This document shows positions 49,601 to 64,000 of a stretch of DNA of 64,000 bases, piece by piece. The stretch is from contig NC_063078.1 in NCBI RefSeq assembly GCF_022605165.1, positions 124,001 to 188,000 of the forward strand, in the 5' to 3' direction. This DNA is from Purpureocillium takamizusanense (Eukaryota > Ascomycota > Sordariomycetes > Hypocreales > Ophiocordycipitaceae). Each line of letters begins with the position of its first letter. Positions within the stretch are counted from its first letter, which is position 1. Below the pieces are notes generated by a model, which searched no databases, was not told the origin of the DNA, and saw only the letters and a program-made list of their open reading frames with translations. The translations under genes were made by a program, and so were the position numbers.

Positions 49601-50513
49601 CGGCAATCTTGATCTGAAGGTCGCCCGTGATTAGAATGTTTTCGGGCTTGAGGTCCCGGTGGCAGACGTTGAATGAGTGGCAGTAGGCGATGGCGCTGAT
49701 CATTTGGCGGAAAAAGAAAACGGACGTATCTTCCGAGAGGCGCCCGTAGGTGTTGATAAAGGTGAAGAGATCGCCACGGTCAATGTACTCGAGGATCAGG
49801 TATCTGTCTCGCGGTAAGATACAGCGCCGTAAAAGCCAGCAACGACAAGCAGCAACTCACATTTCGGAGCGATTTTCCCAAATGTCGTACAGTCTCATAA
49901 TGTTTGGATGCTCGATAAGCTTGAGGATGGCCACCTCGCGCTCGATGGCCATGGGGACGCGCATCTCGCCGTTGATCTGCTCTGGGAGACTGCTGTCCCA
50001 CTTGCTCAGAGCGGCCAAGCTGCTATCTTGGACGAGATACGCCATCCGCCTGTTGACGATCTTGACGGCGGCGAGCTGTTTGGTGACATTGTGGCGACAC
50101 AGGCGGACGCGAGCCGATGAGCCCTTGCCCAGCGTTCTTCCAAGCTGCCACGGACCGACGTGCGTCTTGTAGCTCCTCTTGCTGCGACTGCTCGACGACG
50201 ACGCGTATGAAGCTTGGGAGAAGCGCTTGTCCTCGTCAGCCTGTTTGGGCGGGCTCAGGACTGCAGGCGCGTGAGCGTTGGTGGCGCCATGTGAAGTTGA
50301 CGGCCGGGAGTTCTCAGCCATGGGGTTGGGCACGGTACGACGAGCTTGTGCCTGGGTCTGCACGTGAGCTTGAGCGTGAGCTGGGCGTGCCTCGGCGTGA
50401 TCGGGACGCGGTTTTCCTCGAGGCTGCGGCTCCAGGAGCGGGAACGGGGAGTTGATGCGGTTCGTCGTCTCGGCCAGCGGCGAGCGGACTTTGGCGCCTC
50501 CAACCTCGGCCAT
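46700..50513 (-). CDS. Hsl1/Gin4-type (NIM1-related) serine/threonine protein kinase
   Basis: Kinases of this class act at septin/cortical sites and promote mitotic entry by countering Wee1. Exons are 49861-50513, 49081-49803, 46977-49027 and 46700-46920, giving 1215 residues. Introns are 57, 53 and 56 bp, all with GTRAGT donors. The disordered N-terminus (about 120 residues) is followed by the kinase domain at about 122-400: Gly loop GKGSSARV, catalytic lysine K151 (AAVKIV), HRDLKPEN with D268, DFG with D286, and an activation loop TACGSPHYAAPE with T302, which should be phosphorylated. A long S/T/R-rich tail follows. It contains PLPPLPPEEP and basic patches, and ends in a KA1-like domain (from about 1095: TTYICMTLSRKRAR ... 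VEFAAEVMTVIEHG), which in this family binds acidic phospholipids. The catalytic residues are intact. Hsl1, Gin4 and Kcc4 cannot be separated by eye, and most filamentous fungi have one such gene. Confidence 0.93.
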
Positions 50514-52756
50514 GGTGTAGCTTGGCGACCCTTACCGGCGACGAGGGCACATACTATTCGGGAGAAGCGGCCTGCAGGCAAGAGACGGCAATGACGCGGC
50601 GCAGGTAGAACACGAGACGAAGCTGCAACGGCGGATAATGAGTAAATGTAGCGTCCAAACGGGGGAGCGAAGGCAGTACTGGTGGAAACAACAACAACAA
50701 ATGTCGCGATAGTCGAGACGAGATGAGACGAATGCAAGAAGGAAACAAGAGAGGAACCCCGATGAGATGATGGCGATAGAGGCAGACAAGAGAGACAGAC
50801 ACCACTCGCGCGGCTACACGGACGAGGTTGGAAGCAGACGAGACGTGCGGGGGGGGAACGAGCGAGAGGGGACGCGGTCGAGTTGGGGGACGGGAGAAGA
50901 AGGAGGACGGGAGGAACGAACGACTGCACGTCTCGTCCTGCCCGGGAAGGAATGCAATGACTTGGTGGTGCTCGGCGCTGTGTCCAAGGTAGGTGGCGCG
51001 TGTAGGCGAGGTACAGGGCACTGCAAGAGAGCTGGCGCTGGCGGGCTGGGGGCTGCCAGCGCACCTCAGTGGTTGGGTTGAGGTCGCAAGGGAGGCCGGG
51101 TCGCGCACCTCACTGGAACTGCCTGGGACACGCAGTGACCGATCGCTGGCATCCGGGCACTGGGCACTGCGGGTCTGGTGTGCCTCGGGCGCTAGAACCG
51201 CCGAGGCGAGTGAGTGAGGAGGCGCGCCCTCACACGGGACGAATTGGCAGCACATCTACATCTACGTAGTAGTGCCTCTAAGTGCTCTACTACTGCCTCC
51301 CATACCTTGCGTGGTATTCACCTCAGCTTGCACTGGCCCAGCCTGCCGCCCAGCCTGCCCGGCCGTGTCGGACATGCAACCCCGGAGCAAGGCACGCTAC
51401 CTCAATGCCAGCCGCGGTGCCGCCCGTGGCGGGGCGTCGCGCGAAGTGGAAGTGATGCGAGATTGTTCCATCACGACGCATTCCAGCCGCGCAGCAGCCA
51501 CACCGACGGCCGCGCAGATTGAAGGGGCCCCAGCCTCGCTGCCCGCTACCCGTGTCAAATGAAACAATGCCAGTCCGCGATGATCCGGGCCGATGGGCAG
51601 CGGTCGCTCGGCACTACTATGCCAGAGCTCGTGTCTTTGTCTCGAGGGTGCATCACGCGGCGCGCCGCAACGCCCGCGGCCGCACCCAGCCCCCGATGCA
51701 GAGCGAGTGAGCCCGCGTGGTCTATTGTGCAGAGTCCTGATCACGCGCTTCAGAGCTCGCCACGGCCTCGCGGCGTCTCGCTGCTTGCTCGGCGGGGGAT
51801 GCGGCGTGTCGTTCGCGCATCGCGGTGTGATGGTTGCCGCGCAACGCCGCCGCGGGCGCGCCTATTGGTTCGCAGGATATGTACGAGGTACTGAACACGA
51901 CTTGCCCCCCATCCGACCGGCCATTCTGGAGGGCCGCTGCACCCGAAAACGACTCGCGAGGCGGGAAGCGAGGGCAGCTCAAGCAGAGTCTCACTGGAAT
52001 TCAAGGGATGTCGTCGCCTGGCTTGGCGAGCAGGGATGTCGCGTGACTAAGCCGATTTTCAGCCCGCGCCTCGACACCATCGGTTGGTTGGTTTGGTGGC
52101 GTGATGATTGATCGATTAATTGCAGCTTCCCGCCCCGCCTTACCGCCCCGCCATCGTCAAACGTTGCGTGCCGTCGACGCGGATAACGAACCCCATCAAA
52201 GTTCCGGCCGGATTTAGAAATGATACAAACATACTCTGAGACCCAGCCTGCCGATCTCTCTCGACAATCGAGACGTCTTGCGATGCCCCCTCGCTCTCCG
52301 TTTCGTTCCCGCACTGCAGATAACTTGCCCGCGCGAAAGAGAAATTATTTCAGGCTAACGGAGCAATCGCGTTGGCACAGGTGTAGGCTTCACCTATATA
52401 CTAATACCTTGGACTGATCGGTGGACTCTGAATCCGCGTCAGGAGATGATATGAGGCTTCACGAGCAAGTCGTCGTCCAAAATCTGGTTCTATAGGGTAG
52501 GTATCCCTGCTCGCCGCCATTCCTTTGGCATGCATGGAGCAATTGTGCTGCGACCCATCGCCTGCCAAGTCTCTCAAAAGTCAGAACCCATTAGCGATGG
52601 TCAGTAGTGTGTTCTAGAACTGTCGTGCTCATCGATAATCGACGAGCTAGCCAGCAGCTTGCACCGTCTCTACGCCCCTCTCGACCACAATCTACGAGCA
52701 AGATGTGCACACCCCCACATGTACTGTACACCGTCAACCTACGAGCCCGCCTATCA
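50514..52756. other. Spacer upstream of the kinase gene
   Basis: About 2.2 kb without a supported gene. The pyrimidine-rich stretch on the minus strand just upstream of 50513 is probably the kinase leader and promoter. Frames across it are S/P/R-rich read-throughs. Confidence 0.5.
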
Positions 52757-53891
52757 TTAACCTCCAGCCCCGGCCTCGAGTCCCCGTGACTGCTCTTCCA
52801 GGCGGTTCTTGTGGTAGTCTGTTAAAAGATCCGGGATCCGTTCCATGACCTGCTGCACCTGGTACAACAAGTGCTCTCGAGGATTACACTGTCGGTGGTC
52901 TTCAGAGGGCGTCCCCTTGATATCGCCTATGTCGTGGATGATCAAGCTGGCCAGCTTCTTATACAATCCGGCGACACTGTACCGCACATCGGAGGGGTCC
53001 GGCAGCGGCCACAGCTCCGCCCGAGTTAGGCAAAAGGTCATGGAGCCTAAGATCATGGACTCGCATCTGTGATGCCCCATCCACGTCGCGTGACGGCACC
53101 ACCTGGGCTTCTCGTCCACGACCGTGAGAGTCTCGACCATGTCGTGGAAAATGTCTAGCAGATTTCGAATAGTCGTGGACCGGATCGATACCATCCTCTC
53201 TTCTTCGCCGTAAGCCTCCTGTCCCAACAAAGGCAGCTCCAGCTTCGTCGCTCACCGATGATATAAGGCGGAGTCTGGATCTCCTCGAGATTGCCGGCAT
53301 CATTGAACCAGGTGCCGTCAAATTCCAACAGCATTTGTTGGGAAATCGCGGTGAGGTCCTCTTTCCGGCCAAACTCCCACGATATCCAGAGCAGCTTCGG
53401 CATGTCGCTGGGCGGTGTTTGCTGCTCGCTGCCGAGAGACGACATCCACATCTCAACCCAAGGGGTCAGCAAGCGGGTCGAGTCGTAGTAATGTGTCAAG
53501 ACCACCAGGTCGTAAAGGTCTCCAACCGCTAGTGCTTTGGGAATGGCCGAGAAATGGTCGTGTGCTATGTCGAGGAAGATTTTCATGGCGTCGGGGTTGT
53601 CGTCCCCGAGGCTGATCGTCCAGTCGTCAGGAGCGTCTTGGTTATCTTTCGCCTCGGCAAAAGTCCCGTAGAGCATGCGGTCGAAGACGGGAGACACGCG
53701 AGCCAAGGTCCGGGAGCAGGTGACGAAAGTCGCACTGTTTTCCTCGTCTGGCTCTCCGACCTGCAGCTTGAGATCCCCATGCTAGTCAAGTATGATGTGC
53801 GTATGCAGGCTGTTCATGTCGGCAGCGTCCCTGGCGGTTCAAATGTGGCGAGAGCAACGGGGATTCGTAGATACTCGGAATGGAGCTCCAT
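52757..53891 (-). CDS. BTB/POZ-like fungal protein (exon model partly uncertain)
   Basis: The core reads FVTCSRTLARVSPVFDRMLYGTFAEA, interrupted here by its flanks, then PDDWTISLGDDNPDAMKIFLDIAH and DLYDLVVLTHYYDSTRLLTPWVEMW. This is the layout of the large family of fungal BTB-like proteins of unknown role. The C-terminal part (VVDEKPRWCRHATWMGHHRCESMILGS, shown broken) is also typical, with H/C residues conserved in that family as I remember it. Proposed exons are 53859-53891, 53256-53781 and 52757-53202, about 334 residues. The central exon is firm. The second intron (53203-53255, GTGAGC donor) needs an acceptor at CGAAG or three bases further on to keep frame; the nearby ACAG would give a 37-base intron and the wrong frame. 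The first intron relies on a weak GTTGCT donor, so the short first exon starting MELHSEY is a guess. BTB proteins mediate protein-protein contacts, often with cullin-3; nothing here shows a partner. Confidence 0.65.
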
Positions 53892-54425
53892 GATCGAGCT
53901 TTATCCCAGAGCTTGAGCAGGCTAGACAAATATAATCGAATCAGTACAAGGACTCGCACTTGGGGTGAAGAGCTTTGCGAATGAGGCTTGGTGGAGCCCT
54001 GGGGAGGCCAACCCTCGTATCCAATTTGGGGCGTGGCTGTAGCCGGCCCATAGCCACTCGGCTCCTCGAGGACCAAGGCGTGATATCGATCGATATAGTG
54101 TTTCTCGGCCGCAAATAGAAGCATCTGCTGATGCCCACGGGCCGCTGAGTGCGATCGTGAGAGCCAAAGTCTTGGCGAATGACAACGCCATGGAAGGCTG
54201 CCAATGCTGTCCCTGAATAGGTGCTCGCTCGTGCTAACAGTATTGCCAATGAGCGCCACTGTGATCATAGCACTGAGTAGCGGCTGCTCTGCTGAGATCA
54301 GCCTGAATGGGTTACTGTTTCGTGCATCGTGGATGGCGGGAGCAACTGGAGCCACCGCAAGGTAGCTTAGCGGAATCTAGGCCCATATATAATTAGATAA
54401 GCTGACAGATACCATCAAGCAACAA
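53892..54425. other. Spacer between the BTB-like gene and tRNA-Gly
   Basis: No gene is supported, although the true 5' end of the BTB-like gene may lie here. An AT-rich CATATATAATT block about 35-40 bp before the tRNA could be a Pol III upstream TATA-like element. Confidence 0.45.
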
Positions 54426-54507
54426 GCGTGATTGGTTTAGTGGTAAAATTCTCCGTTGCCATTCGAGCAACGTCGGGGAGCCCTGGGTTCGATTCCCAGA
54501 TCACGCA
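54426..54507 (+). tRNA. tRNA-Gly(GCC) with an 11-nt intron
   Basis: The acceptor stem GCGTGAT pairs perfectly with ATCACGC, with A as discriminator base. The A box (TGGTTTAGTGG) and B box (GGTTCGATTCC) are both present. The anticodon stem CTCCG/CGGGG encloses TT-GCC-A, giving anticodon GCC at 54458-54460. Between A37 and position 38 is an 11-nt insertion (54462-54472), the canonical position for nuclear tRNA introns. Its GCAAC can pair with GTTGC across the anticodon, as pre-tRNA introns usually do. The mature length of 71 nt is normal for tRNA-Gly. CCA is not encoded. Confidence 0.95.
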
Positions 54508-54886
54508 TTTCTTTTTTGTCTTTTGACAGTTTCGCTCGTCCGTCCGCTTTCCTAGCATTGTCAGACGTCTTTTGCTCCTTTCTCCTGCCTTTTTGCCCCC
54601 TTGTAGTCGTAGCATCAAAATACCAGCTTGTTCAGCTATTTTATAATGGTGGGTGCCTAGTGTGAGCTGGAGCGGCGCCTCCAAGCGCTTTGGGCTTGTG
54701 GTGGGGCTGAGGCGCCTCGTCTACTTTGTACTTCACGCGTGAGCACGCGTCTCCGCGCAGCGTTGGTTAATTGCTTGGCTTCTTCTGACACCACCTTCAC
54801 GACCTCAACGCCGCATCGACCGCTCAACACCCACGCGGCGCCCTGTTTGCCGACCATCGCCGTGACGACCAGGCAGTGCAGGCGCC
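54508..54886. other. Short spacer between tRNA-Gly and SMC5
   Basis: About 380 bp containing the Pol III terminator and, by position, the SMC5 promoter and leader. No TATA box is evident. Confidence 0.5.
54512..54517 (+). terminator. RNA polymerase III terminator of tRNA-Gly
   Basis: A run of six T starts four bases after the tRNA end, the expected Pol III stop signal. Confidence 0.85.
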
Positions 54887-58497
<3,611 letters not shown>

Positions 58498-59779
58498 GGG
58501 GAACGAAGCGGCGGACCTTCTTCCTTTTGTTCCGTCCTCTTCTCCTGTTTCGCGACAAGGGTTTCCGCGACGGCACGGTAGATCCTTTGGACGCATGCAT
58601 GCATGCATGAATGCGCGGTATGGCGATGCCCGAGAGCAGCGGCAGGCCGGAGAAAGTTCATGGCGAGCAAAAGGCACAACTAGATAGCGTTGCAGCAGCA
58701 CGGGACAGCGATCGACGTCTTTTTACACGTAAATACATTCGAGAGCCGAACTGCGCACATACAAAGAAGCCCTTCACTTCCCATCGCGAAGCACGCAATG
58801 TACCAACCGTTGTCAACCTTCACATGCCCGTCCGTCCGAGGCGAGCAAAGAACCGCCACCGCAGTCATCATCCACACCCAGCGCAACGCGACGCCCCGTA
58901 CATGATACAGAAACCAATCAAGCCCCCATCGTCATCTCAAGATAACTTCATTTCATCATTCAAGCAGAGCCCTAGCTAGCCAGAGCCGTCCATCCCATTT
59001 TTGCGCGTGCGTAGTAAGTAGACGGAGGGGGAAACCGAAAGACACAAGAGCCGCACGAAAAAGGCGCCGCACCCTCCCCGAACCTCTCGCCCTTCGTCTT
59101 CGCACAAGACCAATAGGCGCCCAGTCCCGCCCCCGCCACCACAGAAGGCGAGGTTCCCGGTAGCGTCTGTAAATGCTCAGACGCAGATAAAGAGTGCCCT
59201 TTCCGCTGCTCACGGCACTGGGCACACAGAGAGGGGACAGGCGCGGGAGAGACAGACAGACAGATACAGGTACAGGGCAGCGAGTGATAGATAGATAAAA
59301 GCTCGCATGCTTGCATATGCGCCCGCGGACCGCGCGCAAAGCCAACGTGACAGCCCTGCCCCTCGCCATGCAGGGAGGGTAACCCGTGAAAGAGGAAAGG
59401 CGTCGATATAATGTTGCTTCAAACCGACAAATTTAGACTTAGACATTGAAGCGAGAGCTGTATGCGTCACTCGCAATGAGAAGAGGAACAAGGGGTAACG
59501 AGAATAAAACGGCCGGCAAAGGGGAACGGAACGAGGCAAGAAACAAGTCAACTCATTTCCCCCCAAACTCCGAGGCCCTGCCTCAGCCCCCCTTCCGGGA
59601 CCCGGAGGAGACGGCAAGGGCTGAAAGCAGCAGCAGGCTGATGGAATGTACAAGACGTCGCCAAACTCGTATATGCGCTGGACGACGGCGGGAAAGGAGG
59701 AAAATAAGAACAAAAAGGTCCGCGGGGTATATCGTTGGAATGCATGGTCATGAATGCACGTAGCAGGGAAATCCCGGAA
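58498..59779. other. Convergent 3' spacer between SMC5 and the TeaA-like gene
   Basis: Both flanking genes end here, so the 1.3 kb should hold two 3' UTRs. No gene is supported. A short (GCAT)n run occurs at about 58594-58607 and a GACA/GATA-like short repeat near 59255-59300. Confidence 0.6.
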
Positions 59780-62700
59780 TTAGTTTTGGTGTGGCTTGTC
59801 GGCGCCCGTCTGGTGGTCATCGGTATCGAGCCGCTTCCTCCAGTCGGCGAGGCTCTCGCTCAGACCCAGCGCAGCCCCGGGAAGGGCATCGTCTTCCTTC
59901 TTGCTAACGGGCGTCGGCTGGTCAAAGTCGAAGTTGGTGCTCAGCCGGTAGTTCTTGTTAGTCGCCTCCCAATGGCTGCGCAGCGTCTCCAGTTCGCTCG
60001 CGAGGTTGTCCAGGGCCGCGCTGTCCCTATTGTCGAGACCGTTGCCACCGTACGCGCTCTCCGTCCCGGAGCTCTCGCTGCGGGCATGGCCGCCGCCCAG
60101 GCCGTTGGCATTGGAGGCGGCCTCGGCGACAGCCTCGGCAGGCAGCTGGCGGCTGCGGCGGCGATAGCTGTCCACCGAGTGCTCGACTTGGTCGAGAAGG
60201 AGCGACACCTTTTGCTCCGCGTCGGTGGCGCGCTGTTCGAGAAGAGCATTCTCCGACTGGAGCTGCTCGAGATCCTTGCGATGCGACGTGACCGCCTTGG
60301 CGGCCTCGTCTCGCTGCCGGTTGCTCTCGGCCAGCTCTGTCCTCAGAGACTGGAGGCCCTTGTCCAGCTGCGCGCTCGAGTTCCGCAGCTCCGCCTCAAG
60401 ACCCTCGATCCTCTTATGGAGAGCGTCGCGCTCGTTCTCCCAGTCGCCAGGTGGCACCGACCTGTCACCGCCGCCCTCTTGCGCCCGGCTCTCGAGCTCC
60501 TCGATCTCGGCCTTGAGACGGCCGTTGTCAGTCTTGTAGCGAGAGAGCTGGTCCTTGAGCTGCTTAAGCATCTTTTCGGTCCCCTTGACGTAGTGCACGG
60601 CCGACTGATAGTCGCTCTCGAGCTGTGAGAGCTTCTCACGGTACGCAAGCTCCGACTCTTGCGCTTGCGCCGCAAAGGCCTGCTTGACCTCCTCATGAGC
60701 CGCCGTGGCGCTGGCGAGCTGCATCTCGAGGTCCCGCATCCGAGTCTGCTCGGGGGATGTATCTCGCGGGCTCGTGAGGCCGCGGCCGCGAACGGCGCTC
60801 GTCGGGCTGATGCCTCGCTCGTTGAGGATATCCTTGAGCGCGTTGTGCTGCACCGTCATGGCGTTTGTCTCCAGCTGCTGGGCTGCCAGTCGATTTTTGA
60901 CGTCCGAGTGCGCAGCCTGCAGGGACTGCACCTCTCGCAGAGACGACTGCAGCTGTCTCCTGATGGTCACGCCCTCGCGGCTGGCTTGCTCTTGATACTG
61001 CTCCAGACCCGCGATGCGTTCCTCAGCGCTTCGGAGTTTGGCGGCGGCGGTGTCTGCCTCCTGCTGGTACTTCTTGACCAGTGCGTTTGCGGCGGCGACC
61101 TGGTTCTGCAGCGCGGTAAGGCGCTCCGTGTCTGCCTTGCCGACGGCGCTGACATCTCTCGTCGAGATCTTGTCGAGACCCGCAAGCACGGCTTGACGAT
61201 GCGTCTTGGCCTCGTGGGCATGTCGTTTGGCGAGCTCTTCAGCATCTTGTAGGCGCTGCGTGGTCGAGACGAGTTCTGTTGTGCGTGCTTCGTGCTCTGC
61301 CTTCAGCTGGCTCAACTTGGCCTCGATGTCCTGCTTCTGTGCACGCTCCTCCTCGAGCTTTTGCTCCAGGTGGGTCCTGGCATCTTCGGATGCAGCGATG
61401 GCGTCTCGCAGTGACTGGAAACTCTCGTCGTGGTCCTTGGCGTTGCCAACGGCCTCGTCGTACTTGGTCGCAAAGTCCTCCTTTTCGATCTTGAGAAGCT
61501 CGAGGGCCGCGACTGCCTCTGCGCAAGCGACCGACTGGTCGCGGGCCTCGCGCTGCATGAGATGGAGCTCAGCCTTGAGTCGCTCCACTTCGGTCGAGGT
61601 CTGCTGCTTGTACGTCTCGAGGTCCCCCATGCGCCTTTGCGCCGCGCCGGCCGTGTCATCGGCGAGTTTTCGAGCCTTCTTCTCCGCCTCCAGCTCGCTC
61701 CTGGCGGTTTCTACCTGCGACTGCAGGCTTCTCTGAACGTGCAGTGCCGAAGCGAGCTTTTTGCTCAGCTCGCTCTCCCGATAGGTGCCGTCGTCTCGGT
61801 CGCGGTCGAGTTGCGGAGTGCTGCTGGCGGATCCTCCCTGATGGGCAGCCAGCCTGGCTTTGGCGTATACGGCCTCCTGTATCGCGGCGTCGCGTTGCTT
61901 CTCGGCCTCGGCAATCTGCTTCGCAGAGAGAACGGCCTGCTTGTCCACGGCGCTCTGGACATTGGCCAGTTCGGTCCTCATGGCTAGGAGGGCCTCGATC
62001 AAGGGCCGATCCTCGTCGTCAAAGGTTTCGGCAGCCTTGGCATCGAGAGTCGGGCTAAAGGTCGCGGTCGAAACGTAGCCAGACTTGCGGGCGAGCTCGA
62101 GCTCTGATGCGTACCAAGCATTCCTGTTCCGTGACGCGTCCAGCTCCTTGAGGAGGGCGACTGTCTGGGAATTGCGACCGGACGACCGTCTGGACAACGG
62201 GTTGCTCGGCTGTCGCGTTGGCGGCGGGGGCGAGGACGGTCTCACGGCCCTTGCTGCGGCTTCCGTCGAGCTATCGACGGAGCCCGATGATTGCCCATGA
62301 CGGGTCTGTTTGGTCTTTGTGGGCTCGATGGCAGCCAGCTCTTGCTTTGCAGGTCCACGGGCGGCATGCGTGGGCGTCCGGCGACCGTTGACGCCCGCGG
62401 CCGCGTTCTCGGCGCCCGCATCACGCGAGGCGGGGGGTTGGGCGGGGGGTGTCGCGCCAGCGCGGTCGGCGGAAAGCCCACGGACTCGTCCGACGCTTGA
62501 CGGCGGATCGCCTGTAGGTTTCGCGGGTGTCGGCCCTTGCGGTGGGGGTCCAGCAGGGCTCGAGGTCAGGGCAGCTCGAGACTTGACCGCCGCCGCCGGG
62601 CCCGCTGCCGCCGAGTTCGGGGAGGCGCGGGCATCGACTCCCGGCGTGGGGGACTTGTGTCCGTTCGTAGGAGTGACCATGGGCGCAATTGCGCCGCCGC

Positions 62701-64000
62701 TGCCCTTTCTAGAGTCTGACGGGCCGATAGAGCCTTCTCGAGCGGGCATCGCGCGGGGAGGATTTTGCACGTCGCTCGCGCTCGGTCGACGGCCCTGGGT
62801 TATCTTTTGCGCGCCTTGTTGACTGTCGTTGGGATAGCGAATCTTGCTCGTGTCTAGAACATAGAGGATGCCGAGATCGTTGATGGCCGACGCCGCGGAG
62901 CTCGGTTCGCCGCCAAGAACCACAATCGACTTGCCAACCGTCGTCATGCTATGGCCAGAACGGGACGACGGAGATGGGCCCATGTTTTGGAATGTGTACC
63001 ACCTTCGCGTGGATATCCTGAAGGCGGCAAGGTCTCCCAAATCGCTGCCCTCCTCCGTGCGACCACCAAAGACGTACATGACATCGTCCACGAGGGACGC
63101 AGCGTGGCCCTCTCGAGGGGCAGGGATGTAGCCTATGCAATCCAGCTGCGCCCACGTGTTGACGGCCGGGTCGTAGCACCATACGTCATTGAACCATTGG
63201 TAGCCGTTTGTGCCACCAAACCTGCGACAGTGTGAGCAGCTGAATCGCGATCAGGCAACGAGGTGTGAAGGCGGACTTACAGGTACATCTTGTCATTGAA
63301 CGTGACCATTGAGTGGTTCGTGCGAGCGGCCGGAGCCTTGGGCGACGACTCGCCTTGTAGGAGAATTTCCCAACGGTTGTTGGGCATTTGCAGCTGGTTC
63401 AAGTCGAAAGCTGAGAGATCATTCATGAAGTGGCCCTCGACCTGACCACCGAAAATGTAGATTTTGGAACCGAGAATGTTCAGGGAATGCCCATAGCGTC
63501 CGGACGGGCGAGGGCCGGCGGGCAGGGCGCGTGACCAATGTCGAGTTGCTGCCACCGATCGTGTTAGCCAAGCGTATGGCAGGGGACCGGCGTGAGTTGG
63601 GGATTCAACACTTACAGGTATTTAGGAGATAAAGCGTCTCGTCCAGCGCGTCCGACTCCTCAATCTTGGTGTCGCCGCCGTAGACAATGAATGCGTTGCC
63701 GACGAGCAAACTGGCGTGACCGACCCTGGGCCCTGGGCCCTCTGCAGTCGTGGCAAGGGGATAACAAGCCATGTTGCCGCCGGCCTCAATCATCCAGAGA
63801 TCGCCCTTGACGGTCGAGCTGTTGATGAGGCCGCCCATCATGTATATGTCGCCCTCCTTGGACGACGTCGCATTCACGGCGGCGCCATAGCGGGGGAAGG
63901 GACTCGGGTGTGACGTGGTATAGGTTAACCGACGCTGCGACCAGGGGTAGAGCGACGCATTTGGGTTTGTTGGTTGTGGTCCGTTGCGAAGCTGGGAAAG
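59780..64000 (-). CDS. TeaA/Tea1-like kelch-repeat cell-polarity protein (5' partial)
   Basis: Cell-end marker type protein: in fission yeast Tea1 and Aspergillus TeaA, microtubules carry it to the growing tip, where it positions polarity factors. Exons in the window are 63616-64000 (open at the edge), 63281-63548 and 59780-63221, giving 1364 residues; introns are 67 and 59 bp. The visible N-part starts before YPWSQRRLTYTT and has about six kelch blades, marked by GG pairs: YMMGGLIN, VYGGDTK, IFGGQVE, FGGTNGY, VFGGRTEE and VLGGEPS. They alternate with W/Y-containing strands such as NDVWCYDP and NTWAQL. A P/S/A-rich linker of about 250 residues follows, then about 750 residues of heptad-rich coiled coil. 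The end reads GLSESLADWRKRLDTDDHQ. No prenylation motif is present. The order kelch, linker, coiled coil fits TeaA well; plain kelch proteins lack the coiled coil. The start codon and first residues lie beyond the window. Confidence 0.9.

Noticed and set aside
53219..53255. 37-base intron in the BTB-like gene ending at ACAG
   Set aside because: It is shorter than fungal introns normally allow, and the join puts the conserved C-terminal part out of frame.

Overview
This window is nuclear DNA of a filamentous ascomycete. The evidence is short GT-AG introns (mostly 53-90 bp), GC-rich coding DNA, a peroxisomal malate synthase, an MCM1-type MADS factor, a TeaA/Tea1-like kelch protein, a CFEM-like secreted protein and an intron-containing tRNA-Gly. 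The gene content and the base style (GC-rich, with TACCTA/GTAC-rich spacers) suggest a Hypocreales-type Sordariomycete. That placement is inference; no species is claimed.

Left part (1-24 kb, sparse): a long empty stretch leads to the MADS-box gene (+, 6.4-7.6 kb). Then come four minus-strand genes: a Ctr copper transporter (11.0-11.8 kb), a small CFEM-like secreted protein (13.7-14.3 kb), an unknown-function protein resembling DUF6914 (15.1-15.9 kb) and a C2H2 zinc-finger regulator (22.8-24.2 kb). Middle part (24.2-39.0 kb): almost 15 kb in which I find no gene.

Right part (39-64 kb, dense): malate synthase with a PTS1 tail, fumarate hydratase, an Hsl1/Gin4-type (NIM1-related) protein kinase with a C-terminal KA1-like domain, and a BTB-like protein, all on the minus strand. 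These are followed by tRNA-Gly(GCC) and SMC5 on the plus strand. A TeaA/Tea1-like kelch/coiled-coil protein on the minus strand converges on SMC5, and its N-terminus runs off the window. Nine of eleven protein genes lie on the minus strand.

The exon models were built by eye from splice consensus, reading-frame continuity and family motifs. In all but the BTB-like gene, and with the TeaA gene open at the window edge, the exon lengths add up to whole codons and the junctions restore recognisable family sequence. Functional links are modest. Malate synthase and fumarase are neighbours in C4/glyoxylate metabolism. The kinase and TeaA-like protein belong to cell-cycle and polarity control, and SMC5 to genome maintenance. 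I found no transposon with coding capacity, no CRISPR, no rRNA, no secondary-metabolite cluster and no clearly new multi-gene system. The most interesting leads are regulatory: an intron whose retention would remove the peroxisomal signal of malate synthase, in-frame starts that could split fumarase between compartments, an intron inside a zinc finger, a leader splice that would create an overlapping upstream ORF, and the large gene-free block.
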